DNA of 64,000 nt from Candidatus Enterovibrio altilux (GCF_002381345.1 NZ_CP020660.1:1-64000); one strand, 5' to 3'. Numbered from the stretch's first letter, positions 1-11,475 are shown. The notes: generated from the letters alone by a model not told the origin. Translations and numbers: made by a program.

Positions 1-370
1 GTTCCGTTGCAATGCTATCGCCAATTGTCACCATAATTTCGGTAACCTCGACTTCATCATTACCAATATCTGGAACATACACTTTTTTTACAGCAGAGGC
101 TACAGTAGGAACTTCAATCACAGGTGCTGCACCTGCGCCAGCCTCTTCAAAGACCATAATCAAAGAGCCTGTAGAGACTTTATCTCCTACTGCTACTTTA
201 ATTTTTTTTACGACACCTGCTTGTGATGTAGGAACTTCCATCGACGCTTTATCACCTTCAACAATGATTAGCGACTGTTCTTCTTCAACTGTGTCGCCGA
301 CGCTAACGAGGATTTCTGTAACTTCAACCTCATCGACTCCGATATCGGGAACGTTAATTGCGATTGTCAT
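1..370 (-). CDS. aceF: Pyruvate dehydrogenase E2, dihydrolipoamide acetyltransferase (N-terminal part)
   Basis: The frame opens with ATG at 370 and runs off the left edge, so only about 123 codons are visible. They encode a lipoyl domain with the motif VEGDKASME, the lipoylated lysine being residue 41, followed from about residue 98 by the start of a second lipoyl domain ([11 protein letters not shown]). Tandem lipoyl domains are typical of gammaproteobacterial E2p. The protein passes the acetyl group from E1 to coenzyme A inside the cytosolic pyruvate dehydrogenase complex. It begins 13 nt after the aceE stop with AGAGGCAGG as ribosome binding site, so it is the second gene of an aceEF operon. 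The catalytic domain lies outside the window and its integrity cannot be judged. Confidence 0.93.
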   Translation of the reverse strand, partial: MTIAINVPDIGVDEVEVTEILVSVGDTVEEEQSLIIVEGDKASMEVPTSQAGVVKKIKVAVGDKVSTGSLIMVFEEAGAGAAPVIEVPTVASAVKKVYVPDIGNDEVEVTEIMVTIGDSIATE

Positions 371-383
371 TGATTCCTGCCTC

Positions 384-3047
384 TTACGCGTACAGTGGGT
401 TTACTTTTTGAGTATCTATACCGAATTTTTTGATAGCGTCAACTACTACAGATTTCTTAATATTACCATGTTTTGTTAGCTCGCTAAGCGCAGCAACTAC
501 AACGTAGCTTGCGTTCACCTCGAAGTGATGGCGTAGATTAGCTCGGCTGTCTGAACGACCAAAACCATCAGTTCCCAATACTTTAAATGATTTAGATGGC
601 ATGAATGCACGCACTTGCTCTGCATAGTTCTTCATGTAATCCGTAGCTGCAATGGCTGGTTCAGCCCCCATGACTTGAGTGATATAAGGCACTTTTTGCT
701 CTGCATCTGGGTTCAACATATTGAAGCGTTCTACATCTTGACCTGTACGCGTCAACTCGTTAAACGAAGTTACAGAGTAAACGTCCGATGCAACACCGTA
801 TTCATCACTAAGGATTTGTGCAGCTTTACGTACTTCGTTCATGATGGTTCCAGAACTCATTAGCTGAACTTTATTTGCACCAGCATAAGATTCAAGTTTG
901 TAGATCCCATTACGAATACCTTGTTCAGCTCCTTCTGGCATTGCTGGCATTGCATAATTTTCGTTCATCAGCGTCAGATAGTAAAACATATTTTCTTGAT
1001 TTTCACCGTACATACGACGGATACCGTCTTGTATAATCACCGCTAATTCGTACGCGAACGTTGGATCGTAAGAAATACAGTTAGGAATAGTGTTTGCTTG
1101 AATGTGACTATGACCATCTTCATGCTGTAAACCTTCACCATTTAAAGTAGTACGCCCCGCAGTTGCACCTAATAAGAAGCCACGTGCTTGTTGGTCACCA
1201 GCCATCCACGCCATATCCCCAATACGTTGAAAACCGAACATTGAGTAGTAAATGTAGAACGGGATCATTGGCAAATCATTTGTACTGTAAGAAGTTGCCG
1301 CAGCTACCCATGAAGACATAGCACCCAGTTCATTAATACCTTCTTGCAAGACCTGACCCGAGGTTGCTTCTTTGTAGTAAGAAACAACACCATGGTCTTC
1401 AGGAGTATATGCCTGCCCAAACGGATTATAGATACCGATTTGACGGAACAAGCCTTCCATACCGAAAGTACGAGCTTCGTCTGCAATAATAGGAACGATG
1501 TTTTTGCCAATATTTTTATTTTTTAGTAAAATATTTAAAGTACGAATAAATGCCATGGTGGTAGATATATTACGTTTTTGCTCTGCAAGCAGTGATTTGA
1601 ATTCCTCCATTTCAGGAATGACCAGTGCTTCAGTGAACTTAGGTAGCCGCTTAGGCGTATAGGCGTGCAGCGCACTGCGTCGTGCATGTAAGTATTCATA
1701 TTCTGCTGAACCTTCTTTTAGTTTTAGGTATGGCAGAGTTTTCATATCTTCATCAGAAATAAGATCTTGTAGACCTAAGCGATCACGTAGGTGCTGAACA
1801 TGTGTCATATCCATTTTCTTCACACCATGCGCAATATTCTTTCCTTCTGCTGCTTCACCCATGCCGTAACCCTTAACGGTTTTCGCTAAAATAACGGTCG
1901 GACGGTCTTTTTTTTCTTGCGCATTTTTAAGCGCTGCAAATATTTTAGATGACTCATGGCCACCACGTTTCAATGCGAAGATCTCTTCATCCGTCATGCT
2001 AGCAACGAGCGCAGCAGTTTCTAAGTATTTGCCAAAAAAATTTTTGCGAACGTAAGCGCCATCTTTGGACTTAAATGTTTGGTAATCACCGTCGAGAGTT
2101 TCGTTCATCAACTGAAGCAGTTTACCCGTGGTGTCTTTGGCTAGCAGTTTGTCCCAACCATTACCCCAAACAACTTTAATCACGTTCCAACCAGCCCCTT
2201 TGAATAGACCTTCTAATTCTTGGATGATTTTACCATTACCCATGACTGGACCATCTAGACGTTGAAGGTTACAGTTGATTAGGAAGCATAGGTTGCCCAA
2301 TTTTTCACGAGCCGCGAATGAAATTGCGCCGCGTGATTCTGGCTCATCCATCTCACCATCACCCAAGAATGCATAAACGCGCTGAGCTTTGGTTTCTTTC
2401 AGACCACGGCCTTCTAAGTATTTTAGAAAGCGAGCTTGATAAATAGCAGAAATAGAACCTAATCCCATGGAAACAGTCGGAAATTGCCAGAATTCAGGCA
2501 TCAGTTTAGGGTGAGGGTAAGCAGGAATACCCTTACCATCAACTTCTTGGCGAAAATTATCAAGCTGCCCTTCAGTCAAACGGCCTTCAATAAATGCACG
2601 AGAGTAAATACCTGGAGCAATGTGGCCTTGATAATAAACTAAATCACCGCCATCCACCTCGTTAGACGCACGAAAAAAATGATTAAAACATACTTCGTAG
2701 AAAGTAGATGCAGATTGGTAAGACGCCATATGGCCACCCAAGTCCAAATTTTTTTTCGAGGCATGCAATACAATCATGATCGCATTCCAACGAATGATAG
2801 AACGAATACGACGTTCCAGATTTACGTCACCTGGATATGTAGGTTCTTTATCTGCAGGGATGGTATTCACATAATTGGTAGTGATGCTAGTAGGCATATC
2901 AACACCGTCAAGGCGTGCCTTTTCTATAACTTGTTCAAGTAGGTACTGGGCACGTTCTACTCCTTCTTCACGAATGACCGAGGCGAGAGCTTCCAACCAC
3001 TCTTGAGTTTCTAGTGCGTCCACGTCATTTTTTATGATTTCAGACAT
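384..3047 (-). CDS. aceE: Pyruvate dehydrogenase E1 component (homodimeric type)
   Basis: This 887-residue protein has exactly the length of E. coli AceE. It decarboxylates pyruvate with thiamine diphosphate and acetylates the lipoyl arms of AceF. The thiamine diphosphate/Mg motif is seen as [10 protein letters not shown] near residue 230, followed by [11 protein letters not shown]. The mobile active-site loop contains [18 protein letters not shown] with the catalytic histidine near residue 407. The C-terminal part carries [18 protein letters not shown], also typical of AceE. No internal stop or frameshift is seen. It is the first intact gene of the aceEF operon. The next gene upstream is the PdhR repressor, which is a pseudogene here, so the operon has probably lost its pyruvate-responsive control. 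Confidence 0.98.
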   Translation of the reverse strand: MSEIIKNDVDALETQEWLEALASVIREEGVERAQYLLEQVIEKARLDGVDMPTSITTNYVNTIPADKEPTYPGDVNLERRIRSIIRWNAIMIVLHASKKNLDLGGHMASYQSASTFYEVCFNHFFRASNEVDGGDLVYYQGHIAPGIYSRAFIEGRLTEGQLDNFRQEVDGKGIPAYPHPKLMPEFWQFPTVSMGLGSISAIYQARFLKYLEGRGLKETKAQRVYAFLGDGEMDEPESRGAISFAAREKLGNLCFLINCNLQRLDGPVMGNGKIIQELEGLFKGAGWNVIKVVWGNGWDKLLAKDTTGKLLQLMNETLDGDYQTFKSKDGAYVRKNFFGKYLETAALVASMTDEEIFALKRGGHESSKIFAALKNAQEKKDRPTVILAKTVKGYGMGEAAEGKNIAHGVKKMDMTHVQHLRDRLGLQDLISDEDMKTLPYLKLKEGSAEYEYLHARRSALHAYTPKRLPKFTEALVIPEMEEFKSLLAEQKRNISTTMAFIRTLNILLKNKNIGKNIVPIIADEARTFGMEGLFRQIGIYNPFGQAYTPEDHGVVSYYKEATSGQVLQEGINELGAMSSWVAAATSYSTNDLPMIPFYIYYSMFGFQRIGDMAWMAGDQQARGFLLGATAGRTTLNGEGLQHEDGHSHIQANTIPNCISYDPTFAYELAVIIQDGIRRMYGENQENMFYYLTLMNENYAMPAMPEGAEQGIRNGIYKLESYAGANKVQLMSSGTIMNEVRKAAQILSDEYGVASDVYSVTSFNELTRTGQDVERFNMLNPDAEQKVPYITQVMGAEPAIAATDYMKNYAEQVRAFMPSKSFKVLGTDGFGRSDSRANLRHHFEVNASYVVVAALSELTKHGNIKKSVVVDAIKKFGIDTQKVNPLYA

Positions 3048-3169
3048 GACGATTCTATCCTTTCATTGATTGACTCGTACAAAATAAATGTATCGCAGCT
3101 GAAAAATGTTTTTTAACAGCTACCTCGGTGCTTTTTTTAGGATACTATTGATAAAACAGTCAGGATGAG

Positions 3170-3937
3170 TTATTCCAGTTCATCATTACGCTGCTAAATC
3201 TTGCGGAGCGAGCGCTCTTGGCGACTTGTTTTTCGACTGAAACCCGACAACATTTTTTCAATAAAAGCTACATATGGATATGATGCCAGACGGATTTTTG
3301 AGTGCCTTAGCAATAATTTTTGCGCAAGTTTCGCTCTGTGTATACTGACCTTTTCAACCACATCATTATCATGATTAAGCAAGTTAAAAATTTTTTATAA
3401 TCTTTTACACTAGTAGTGGAGCTAATTTACGCATAATGTGCAGTAATACAACATGGTGTAATGCTTTAGTCATGGCAATTAGATATTGCATAACTGCACT
3501 TACCTCTGTTTAAAAGTTGCTAAGTTGCACGGATCTGGTCATACCATGGCATGTACAAATGCTCGTTAAATATTTTTTGGCTCCACGTAGCACAGCAATA
3601 TAAAAAGAAATATCCTCTAATGTATGATGATATTTTCAGTAAATTCAATTGTGATCCTGGGTTCTCAGCTAATAATTTAATAAGTGGTTCATATAAGCAT
3701 TAGTATAATGATTCCTGACACAGGTATCATCACCATGTTTACAATTTAAAAATTGTTTTTCTTCTAAAGACTGTATAATTTCGTCTACAGAAGGGAGATA
3801 ATCATTAAAGTATTTTACTAACTCTTGCTACAGTGTCAATTTTTGCACTGAGAGGACGTCTTTTTAAAAATTAAGATTTTAAGTTCTTCTTTAATAACAT
3901 TTGATAGCTGGGGTTGACGAAGTCGTTGTATTCCCAT
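3170..3937 (-). pseudogene. pdhR: Ruined pyruvate-responsive GntR/FadR-type repressor PdhR
   Basis: On the minus strand an ATG at 3937 begins MGIQRLRQPQLSNVI, which matches the PdhR N-terminus (RQPKLSDVI). Further fragments lie in shifting frames: PLIKLLAENPGSQLNLL (E. coli PLVELLSDHPESQYDLL), ALHHVVLLHIMRKLAPLL (HNVVLLHLLRCMEPML), and at the end VAFIEKMLSGFSRKTSRQ then ERSLRKI, an in-frame stop, and QRNDELE (E. coli [26 protein letters not shown]). The span of 768 nt is about the length of an intact pdhR, so decay is by small indels and point changes and not by a large deletion. PdhR normally represses pdhR-aceEF-lpd until pyruvate binds. The winged-helix region near 3800-3900 is too damaged to translate. 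Confidence 0.85.
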
Positions 3938-4092
3938 TATTTATCTTTATGTCCTGATGCCGGGACTTCTGCAACGTCATACCCCAAAGACTGGTCTAGT
4001 GTAAATTATAGGACCACTTAAAAAACAGTTAAAAATTTAACAGACCGTGGAGAAAGTGTCCACTGTAAACTTAATTTACATCATATATATTA

Positions 4093-5077
4093 GGTCTTCT
4101 ATCCTAATTTGAGTTCAGGTAACTAATTTTAAAATAATGCACTATTAGACTATTGCTTTCATTTTAGGCATACTCAGTGCTGTCAATTTATGTAATATTT
4201 TATCTAGGTGTAGGTTGCACAAATCTGGGCATTGTCATACCTTAAGCTCAATGTTCCTCCGAGCAGTTTTTGATAGTATGGTTACCATACGCTGTGTGTC
4301 ACTGCTGACTTGAATCGTATCACTCCTAGTCACTAACCACTAAATTACGTTGACGCCTTCATTCCCCAAAAACAGCGCCCTTTATTAGTACGATGAGTGG
4401 AGCCGCTAGTTTAATATAAACGGTTTTTTAACATTGTCTTGTATCATAAGCACTATCGTTTCATATCTTAGTGATTCTTCGGTGGGTTTGTTGGATCAAG
4501 TGAGGCAGTATTTACCCGTAAGTCATCTTTAATGAGCTTAACTTAGTAGCAATGATTTAATGCGCATTTATATCTATTACTAAATGCAATTTACGTCAAA
4601 TTCGCCATCTCCCATCAGTGCCATTCTTCTTTACTTGCCCCCTTTTCTGTATCATCAACCTTAAATTCGTAAAACCAACGTGTTGAATGCGATATTAGCT
4701 ATTTTGAATCGTTTGCTAATGCGCGAATAATGAGGATATGACAACGGGAGTTAAGTAAGTTTAAAATAAAATTAGTAAATTTTGCTAACCTCTTAATAGC
4801 ATTGAAAATACGCATTTAACCATGAAAGCTCTCATAATGGCTTCATCGCTAAATAAACGGAGTTTTCCATCTTTACCCCGTTTAGTTTGATTCCGTAGCT
4901 GAATGATTTCTTCATCAATCCTGAATGTTAATGAGTCATGCTCGATTAACATTTGATTATATGGCTTCCTGCGGGTTGTTTTGTAGCTAAGCTTGTCCAT
5001 AGACCTAAATATTTAAGTGACCTAGCTGTTTAAAGCATAGATTGATCATTTAGTTCCCTAGTTTAGGACACAAAATT
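4093..5077 (-). mobile_element. Degenerate IS903-like (IS5 family) copy, near full length
   Basis: The ends are recognisable: GGTCTTCTATCCTAATTTGAG at the left and TTTAGGACACAAAATT at the right, decayed versions of the GGCTTTGTTTCCTAA terminus. The transposase is on the minus strand. Only its N-terminal 71 codons (4785-5000, MDKLSYKTTRRKPYNQ) remain open; the rest is broken. Its right end is 77 bp upstream of fieF. Confidence 0.85.
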
Positions 5078-5154
5078 TTCTTTAATTTGATGATTTTTTA
5101 AAATAGCACAAAAAACGGTATACTTTCAAAACTTGTCCAGGATACGTTCTCAGT

Positions 5155-6045
5155 ATGAATAAAAACTATGTCAGACTCGTTAAAATGGCTGCGTGGGCAG
5201 CCACTATTACAGCCACTGGCCTTCTTGTTATAAAATTTTTTACCTGGTGGTACACAGATTCGGTGAGTTTACTTGCCTCACTTGTAGACTCATTGATTGA
5301 CTTATTAGCTTCTATAACTAACCTTGTGGTGGTGCGTTATGCTCTTCAACCAGCGGATGAAGAACATCGCTTCGGACATGGAAAAGCGGAATCGCTTGCA
5401 GCACTGGTGCAAGCTGTTTTCATTGTTAGTTCAGCCGGCTTCTTGTTGTTTAATGGAATGGAGCGGTTGTTCCGTCCGTCTGAACTGCACCACCCAGAAG
5501 CAGGGATAGTGGTGAGCATCATTGCGGCTATTATCACTGGATGTTTGGTGTTATTCCAAAAATGGGTAGTATATAAGACAGGCAGTCAAGCTATTTCTGC
5601 TGACTCCATTCACTATCAGTCAGATCTTCTTATGAACATAGCGATTATTGTTGCACTGAGTTTAGCATGGTATGGCGTGACGCAAGCTGATGCAGTATTT
5701 GCACTTTTTATTGTGATCTTTATTCTGGCAAGCGCATTTAGGATGATCAAAAATGCGGTACAATCACTTCTTGATCATCAACTTTCAGTTGAGGATCAAG
5801 AAAAAATCATGCTACTTACTTCCACCGTCGCAGGTGTTCATGGCGTTCACGATCTTCGTACTCGACAAGCAGGTATTACGAGGTTTATTCAACTGCACCT
5901 AGAGTTGGACGATAACATAAAACTAGTTGATGCTCATCTAATTGCGGATGAAGTAGAAAGCCGGTTAGAAGTTGCTTTTCCGATGTCTGATGTATTGATC
6001 CACCAAGATCCGGCATCAGTCGTAGGAAAAGACTCTCAAGAATAA
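5155..6045 (+). CDS. fieF: Cation-efflux pump FieF/YiiP (CDF family)
   Basis: This 296-residue cation diffusion facilitator is an inner-membrane proton antiporter that exports Zn(II), Fe(II) and related ions. The transport site residues are visible as D45 and D49 in LVDSLIDLLAS, and HYQSD in the fifth membrane segment, matching the DDHD site of E. coli FieF. The cytosolic C-terminal domain contains HGVHDLRTRQAG. Length equals the family's (E. coli 300). It is followed by pfkA in Vibrionaceae, as here, although an IS copy of about 1 kb now sits between them. A possible -10 box TATACT is at 5119-5124, with no good -35. The ribosome binding site is weak. Confidence 0.93.
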   Translation: MNKNYVRLVKMAAWAATITATGLLVIKFFTWWYTDSVSLLASLVDSLIDLLASITNLVVVRYALQPADEEHRFGHGKAESLAALVQAVFIVSSAGFLLFNGMERLFRPSELHHPEAGIVVSIIAAIITGCLVLFQKWVVYKTGSQAISADSIHYQSDLLMNIAIIVALSLAWYGVTQADAVFALFIVIFILASAFRMIKNAVQSLLDHQLSVEDQEKIMLLTSTVAGVHGVHDLRTRQAGITRFIQLHLELDDNIKLVDAHLIADEVESRLEVAFPMSDVLIHQDPASVVGKDSQE

Positions 6046-6074
6046 AATTTATACACGTATTGTCACAAATACTT

Positions 6075-7032
6075 AGCTTTATTTTTTCAATGAAGGAACT
6101 CAATTATCAATCTACTCTCTAAACAACTAGGTTCCACTTGAATATTCAGGTCCATGGACAAGCTTCGCTACAAAACAACCGACAGGAAGCTGTATAATGA
6201 AGCTTTCAATCACTCGTGATTCACGAACATGTTGGATTGATGAGGGAGCCATTCAGCTATGAAATCAAATTTCAGCAGGGTAATCATGAAAAATTTTATT
6301 TATTTAGGGATTTAGCCATTATGATGGCTTTCATGGTTAAAAGCACATTTTCAAGACCATGAATAGGCCTGCAAAGATTCATTAATTTTGTTTAAAACAT
6401 GCTTAACTGCCGTTAAGCATGCCCTCGCCATTCACCATTCCCGCATTAGCAATGCGAGCCAAAATGGTTGGCATTACGTTCAAAATTCATACTAAAGGAA
6501 CCATCCGGCATTGAACGAGAGATATATATACGCATGAAATAATTGCTGCTAAATGAAATAGCATTAAATGTGACTGACGGTAAAGTGCTACCTAATTTGC
6601 TCAAACAGACCCATCTAAGAATCAATGAAATATCAGGCGATAGAGTTTATGATACCAGATAATGTTATGAAACTGTTCGTATTAAATGAGTGGTTCGCTT
6701 CATTCCAGCCAAAAAAAATAATTTTTGAGGACCGAGATTATCCGCATAATTAGCGTTTACCTACCAGAAAATCATATGATTCAAATCAGCGTTGGAAAAC
6801 GAAGTATAGTGATCATAAACGTTCCCTATCAGAGGCGGCCATGATTCGAGTCAAAAAACTATTCGGGGGGGAGGAACATTGAGCCTAAGGGATCTGAATG
6901 CTAAGATTAATAAAGTCTATGCCATGGTAAAAGTGTTAAATGAGTTAATTGGGCTAGGTATGTCTAAAACAAAATTGAACGTCTTATGGTTCATCATATT
7001 GAAATTTTATTTAAAAAATTAGGAAACATAGT
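6075..7032 (+). mobile_element. Degenerate IS903-like copy
   Basis: The left end AGCTTTATTTTTTCAATGAAG and the right end ATTAGGAAACATAG flank a transposase gene on the plus strand that is broken throughout. Fragments of the N-terminal segment (MDKLRYKTTDRKLYN near 6153) and of the KKLFGGG-type C-terminal region near 6850 can still be read. It lies between fieF and pfkA. The remaining 7033-7293 before pfkA is AT-rich with no gene that I can support. Confidence 0.8.
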
Positions 7033-7293
7033 TCAAATTGTTGTAATTGTTACTGATATTGATTAACAAAAAATAATTTTTAAATTATATTGGCCTTACA
7101 TAAAAAAGAAAGTTACAGTTTTAAATAAGCAGCCGGCAAGCTAGACTAGTGTATCAAATATGCCTAGGGTAAACCCACGATATCCCATAAAATTTTTCTT
7201 AGGTAAGTAGGGTTCTAAGCTCCATTTCTCAACATGCGATAGTGGATTTGAAGTTTCAATTCTCAAAATTAGAGGGCAATTTAGAGGGTAATA

Positions 7294-8256
7294 ATGGTTA
7301 GTAAAATTGGTGTTTTGACTAGTGGTGGTGACTCACCGGGTATGAATGCAGCCATCCGCGGTGTTGTACGCGCGGCATTGAGTGAAGGTATTGAGGTCTA
7401 CGGAATTTATGATGGCTATCAAGGTCTCCATCAGAACCGCATTGAAAAGCTAAACCGTACTAGTGTTTCAGACATCATCAACCGAGGTGGAACCTTCTTA
7501 GGTTCAGCACGTTTCCCTGAGTTCAAAGACGAAAGAGTTCGTGAGCAAGCCATCAAAAACATGAAAATGCATGGTATTGAAGCACTAGTTGTTATCGGTG
7601 GTGATGGTTCTTATATGGGTGCAAAAAAATTGACTGAAATGAGTTTTCCATGTATTGGTTTACCTGGTACCATTGATAATGACATCCCTGGTACTGATTA
7701 CACTATAGGTTACTTAACAGCACTAGATACTGTTGTTGAAGCGATTGACCGTCTGCGAGATACTTCTTCTTCTCACCAGCGTATTTCCATCGTTGAGGTG
7801 ATGGGTCGCCAGTGTGGTGATCTGACTTTGATGGCATCTATCGCAGGGGGTTGTGAATATTTTGTGACACCAGAACTTGGCTTTGATAAAGAGCAGCTTC
7901 TGACTAAAATAAAAGAGGGTATCTATAAAGGTAAAAAGCACGCAATCATCACAATCACTGAGCTAATAACTGATGTAAACGATCTAGCTCAACACATTGA
8001 AGGTGAAACGGGTCGAGAGACACGTGCTACCATTCTTGGACATATTCAGCGTGGCGGTCAGCCATGCGCATTTGACCGGATCCTTGCGTCTCGCATGGGT
8101 GCATACGCGGTCGCATTGCTGAATAATGGTGAAAGCGGTCGTTGTGTAGGTGTTCAATGTGAAAATTTGATTCACCATGATATAATGCATGCAATTGAAA
8201 ATATGTGTCGTCCGTTTCGCCAAGATCTTTACGATGTTGCAAACAAATTATTTTAA
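7294..8256 (+). CDS. pfkA: ATP-dependent 6-phosphofructokinase I
   Basis: The 320-residue product matches E. coli PfkA in length. It phosphorylates fructose 6-phosphate to fructose 1,6-bisphosphate, the committed cytosolic step of glycolysis. The ATP site is seen in [18 protein letters not shown] at the N-terminus and in GGDGSYMGA near residue 103. The catalytic motif is [16 protein letters not shown] near residue 125, and the fructose 6-phosphate site shows [10 protein letters not shown] and HIQRGGQP. It is preceded by AGAGGGTAATA as ribosome binding site. The frame is clean and it appears functional. Confidence 0.98.
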   Translation: MVSKIGVLTSGGDSPGMNAAIRGVVRAALSEGIEVYGIYDGYQGLHQNRIEKLNRTSVSDIINRGGTFLGSARFPEFKDERVREQAIKNMKMHGIEALVVIGGDGSYMGAKKLTEMSFPCIGLPGTIDNDIPGTDYTIGYLTALDTVVEAIDRLRDTSSSHQRISIVEVMGRQCGDLTLMASIAGGCEYFVTPELGFDKEQLLTKIKEGIYKGKKHAIITITELITDVNDLAQHIEGETGRETRATILGHIQRGGQPCAFDRILASRMGAYAVALLNNGESGRCVGVQCENLIHHDIMHAIENMCRPFRQDLYDVANKLF

Positions 8257-8266
8257 GTTTCAGACC

Positions 8267-8947
8267 GGCTTTATTTCCTAAATCAGGGGACTCAATTATT
8301 AATCCGTATCTTAAATGGCCAGGGTTTACTTAAATATTCAGGCCATGAACAAGTTTAACTACAAAATAACCAACTGAAAGCAGTATAATTAAGCTTTAAT
8401 TAATCATGACGGACTGATATTTTGGATTGTTAAAGAAGTCATTGAGCTATGGAATCAAATGAAGCAGGATAATCATGGGAGACCCCGTTTATTTAGTGAT
8501 TTAGCCATTATAACGGTTTTCATGGTCCAGCGCGTATTTTCAATGCTATTGATAAGTTTGCAAGGATTCATTAATTTTGTTCTTTAACTGGTTAAATTGT
8601 CGTTATTATGCCCTTATTATTCTTGCGCTAACACACGAGCGAAAACCGTTTTTGTTGCGCTCAAGACAAAAATTAAAGGAACCATACAGCATTTAGTCAT
8701 TGATTTTACAGGGCTGAAACTTTACGGAACATGTCGAATTTGATGCAGGTTACATTTAGCGGTAGATATGAATAAGCATGAAATCATTGTTGTTACATTA
8801 AGTTCATTAAATGTAACTGACAGTGAAGTGCTACCTAGTTTGTTCAAACAGCCCCGCTGAATAATCAATGAAATATTAGACGATAGAGCTTACAACACTA
8901 GGTAGTATTTCTAGTTAAAAAACTCCTGAGAGTGGTATTGAGCCTAA
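8267..8947 (+). mobile_element. Truncated IS903-like copy
   Basis: It begins with GGCTTTATTTCCTAAATCAG 11 bp after the pfkA stop and runs as a plus-strand copy through the N-terminal and central transposase regions. At about 8905 it jumps to a short C-terminal piece (GTTAAAAAACTCCTGAG), so about 200 bp is deleted. The transposase is broken by many stops. Confidence 0.8.
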
Positions 8948-8950
8948 ATA

Positions 8951-9006
8951 AAATTTTTTCTTAATTCGAGTTCAGATAGCAAATTTTAATTCAAATTAGG
9001 AAATTT
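8951..9006. repeat. Short palindrome built from the IS903-like transposase-3' end
   Basis: The left arm (TTCTTAATTCGAGTTCAGAT) is the IS terminus downstream of the transposase, read inwards. The right arm (TAATTCAAATTAGGAAATTT) is the same terminus in inverse orientation. Almost nothing lies between them. It resembles the clearer 79-bp case at 19774-19852. Confidence 0.5.
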
Positions 9007-9618
9007 CATTACAATATACGCTCTAAACAGCTAGGTTAACTGAAATATTCAAGTATATGGACTAACTTTACTATCAAAAATTAACTGAAAGTAGTGTAAT
9101 TCAGCTTTACTTAATTGTGGCTCACTAACACTTTGGATTGATGAAAAAGTTATTCAGCTATGAAATCAAACTAAGCCGAGTAATCGTGGAAAATTTCGCC
9201 TATTCAATACCACTAAGAGGTTAGCAATGATTCATTCTATTTACAAACTTGCTTAACTATCGTTGTCATGTCTTCATTTTTTATGCATTAGCAAGCGATG
9301 ATGCTTACGACATCAAGCAGTGTTATAAAATCATTCGCATTAAACAAGCTGTTCCACTCATCCCATCAAGACAAGAGACAATTTTTGGGGTACGAGATTA
9401 TCTGTGCAATTTAGCGGTTAGTTACCAAAAGTTATACGGTTCACATAAGCATTGTAAAATGAGTCTAAGGAATTATCATGCTTAGACTGGAGAAACTGAC
9501 GCCATAATAAAAGAGTTACATAAGCTGACAGGGATAAGTATGCCTAAAGTGCAAGAGAGCGTTTAGTAGTTCATTACATTGAAATTTGCTATCTGAACTC
9601 GCATTAAGAAATAACACT
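8995..9618 (+). mobile_element. Internally deleted IS903-like copy
   Basis: It starts inside the IS left end (ACGCTCTAAACAGCTAGG at about 9015) and ends with TGCTATCTGAACTCGCATTA near 9609. The central transposase part between about 9205 and 9275 is mostly lost. Its right end lies 3 bp from the convergent smpB stop codon at 9622. Confidence 0.75.
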
Positions 9619-9621
9619 CAT

Positions 9622-10107
9622 TTATCTGGTTGAATGCTTCATGATACGCGCTTTATCACGTTTCCAATCGCGATCTTTTGAAGAAGCACGTTTGTCATGA
9701 AGCTTTTTACCTTTTGCCAGACCAACCTTAAGTTTAGCCCAAGACTGTTTCCAGTACATAGATAAGGCGACAAGAGTATAACCGTCTCGATTTACCCTAC
9801 CTATTAATGCGTCTAGTTCACAACGTTTTAGCAATAGCTTTCGGATGCGCGTTGGGTTTGCTACTATATGTGTAGAAACAACGCGCAGTGGTGTGATTGT
9901 GGCACCAGACATGTAAGCTTCACCATCTTTAAAAAACATGTAGCTTTCCGTGATGTTGACCTTACCGGCTCGGAGAGATTTTACTTCCCAGCCTTGTAGC
10001 ACAAGTCCTACTTCAATGTCATCTTGAATAAAATAATCGTGGTTAGCTTGACGGTTCTGCACAATTGTATTAGTGCCTACTTTATTTTTTAAATTTTTCT
10101 TTACCAT
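9622..10107 (-). CDS. smpB: SsrA-binding protein SmpB
   Basis: The 161-residue cytosolic protein binds the tRNA-like domain of tmRNA and delivers it to stalled ribosomes for trans-translation. Family features seen are [29 protein letters not shown] near the N-terminus (OB-fold core), [14 protein letters not shown], and the basic C-terminal tail [18 protein letters not shown] that enters the mRNA channel. Length is normal (E. coli 160). The tmRNA gene itself is not seen in this window. A probable ratA remnant lies on the opposite strand upstream, the usual divergent neighbour. An IS end abuts the stop codon. Confidence 0.97.
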   Translation of the reverse strand: MVKKNLKNKVGTNTIVQNRQANHDYFIQDDIEVGLVLQGWEVKSLRAGKVNITESYMFFKDGEAYMSGATITPLRVVSTHIVANPTRIRKLLLKRCELDALIGRVNRDGYTLVALSMYWKQSWAKLKVGLAKGKKLHDKRASSKDRDWKRDKARIMKHSTR

Positions 10108-10149
10108 AATTATGCTATTATACGTAATGGCAGTGAATGGTGATATAAT

Positions 10150-10345
10150 TTTTATTAAATTTTTAGATTCTCGTTAGATTCGTTCACGGAAATAAGAGTT
10201 TATACTAATAATTGTGAAGGTGCTTGGTTTCTTAATGATTCGGAATCTTATTCTAGGCTGAAAAATTTTTCTAACTAAAAGTTAAAATAAGGATTTGAGA
10301 TTCAGCATGATAAATTTTGTGATAATCGAATGTATGGCCGCATAA
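10150..10345 (+). pseudogene. ratA: Possible remnant of ratA (START-like protein)
   Basis: Divergent from smpB, where RatA/YfjG is normally encoded, the plus strand between about 10265 and 10325 reads KIFLTKS, stop, NKDLRFSMINFV. This parallels the RatA segment ISKTFTTRNQL...SILMNLVDGPF. Upstream words such as GAWFLNDSES could be the CTGSRILES segment. No continuous frame remains and the similarity is short, so position is as important as sequence here. RatA is a coenzyme Q-binding/START-domain protein. Confidence 0.4.
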
Positions 10346-10352
10346 AAATAGT

Positions 10353-10381
10353 ATCACTTACATCCGTAAGATGTAAGTGAT
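10353..10381. repeat. Perfect 12-bp inverted repeat with 5-nt loop
   Basis: ATCACTTACATC at 10353-10364 is repeated exactly in inverse orientation at 10370-10381 around CGTAA. No T-run follows on the plus strand (GTAGTGG), and on the minus strand the following bases are ACTATTTTTATG. It could therefore be a weak terminator read on the minus strand, or an operator-like site. It sits between the ratA remnant and an IS copy. Confidence 0.55.
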
Positions 10382-10436
10382 GTAGTGGTTTAACAAGCTC
10401 AAAAAATTTAATTATTACCATAGCTAAGCTTTGTTG

Positions 10437-11475
10437 ACTAATTCAAATTCAGAGCGTAAATCCCAATATGATGAACTATTAGGTGCTCACTTTTGTGTTA
10501 GGCATACCTAGTTTTGTCAACTTATTTAACGTTTCTATCATGGCGTAAGTCTCGCTAATTTGAGCATTATGATCTCTTAAGTTTAATGTCACCCCCCTAG
10601 TAGTGTTTGACTTGAGCCATTGCCGTCTATGATAGGGAACATTTATGGTAATCATACCTCGTTTTCTAATACTGATTGGAATCGTATAACTTCTGGTAAC
10701 TGCCCGCTAAATTACGCGGATGACCTCGTTCCTCAAAAGTTATTCCTTTTCTTTGTGAGATGAGTAAAGCCGCTTGTTTAATACGAACGGTTCGTAACAT
10801 TGTCTGGTGTCGGAAGCACGATCGGCTGATATTTCATTAATTTTCGGCGGGTCTGTTTTAGTAAGCTAGGTAACACTTCACTGTCAGTGACATTTGATGC
10901 ACTTAGCTTAGCAGCAAGGATTCCATGCGTATTTATATTTACCGCTAAATGTAACTTGCGCCAGACTCATCATTCCCCACCAATACGATGCTTTTTTACT
11001 TCTCATTCTTCTTCAACGTAGATTTTGAGCCCCACAAAATCCATGGTTAAGTGCTGGATGCTTCCTTTATTCGTCGTCTTGAACGTGACGTTAACCATTT
11101 TGGCTGCTTGCAAATGCATAAATAGTGAGGGTATGACAATGGTAGTTGAATAAGTTTGGAAACAAAATTAATGAATTTTTTGAGACCTTTCAATGGCATT
11201 GAAAATACGCATTTAACCATGAGGACCGTTGTAATGACTAAGTTGCTAAATAAACGAGATCTGCCATGACTATCCTGCTGAGTTTAATTGCATAGCTGAA
11301 TAGCTTCTTCATCAGTCTAGAATGTTAGTGAGCCCCGATTGATTAAAGCTTGATTATATTGCTTACAGTTAGTTGTTTTGTAGCGAAGATTGTTCATAGA
11401 ACTGAATATTTCAGTGAACTTCACTGTTTAGAGTGTTAATTGAAAATTTAGTTTTCTTATTTAGGAAATAAAGCT
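10437..11475 (-). mobile_element. IS903-like copy, full length but degenerate
   Basis: It runs from AGCTTTGTTGACTAATTC to TTTAGGAAATAAAGC, transposase on the minus strand, about 1.04 kb. The gene is broken by stops and small indels. Its right end is joined directly to an inverted transposase-3' tail (11476-11700), the chimeric arrangement seen at several other loci in this window. Confidence 0.85.

Noticed and set aside
12-479. Plus-strand reading frame of 155 codons over the aceF/aceE junction
   Set aside because: It lies antisense to the lipoyl domain of aceF and the aceE end; composition and family match support the minus strand only.
3194-3382. Independent 62-codon gene on the minus strand
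   Set aside because: Its sequence (FIEKMLSGFSRKTSRQERS) is the C-terminus of PdhR, so it was merged into the pdhR pseudogene.
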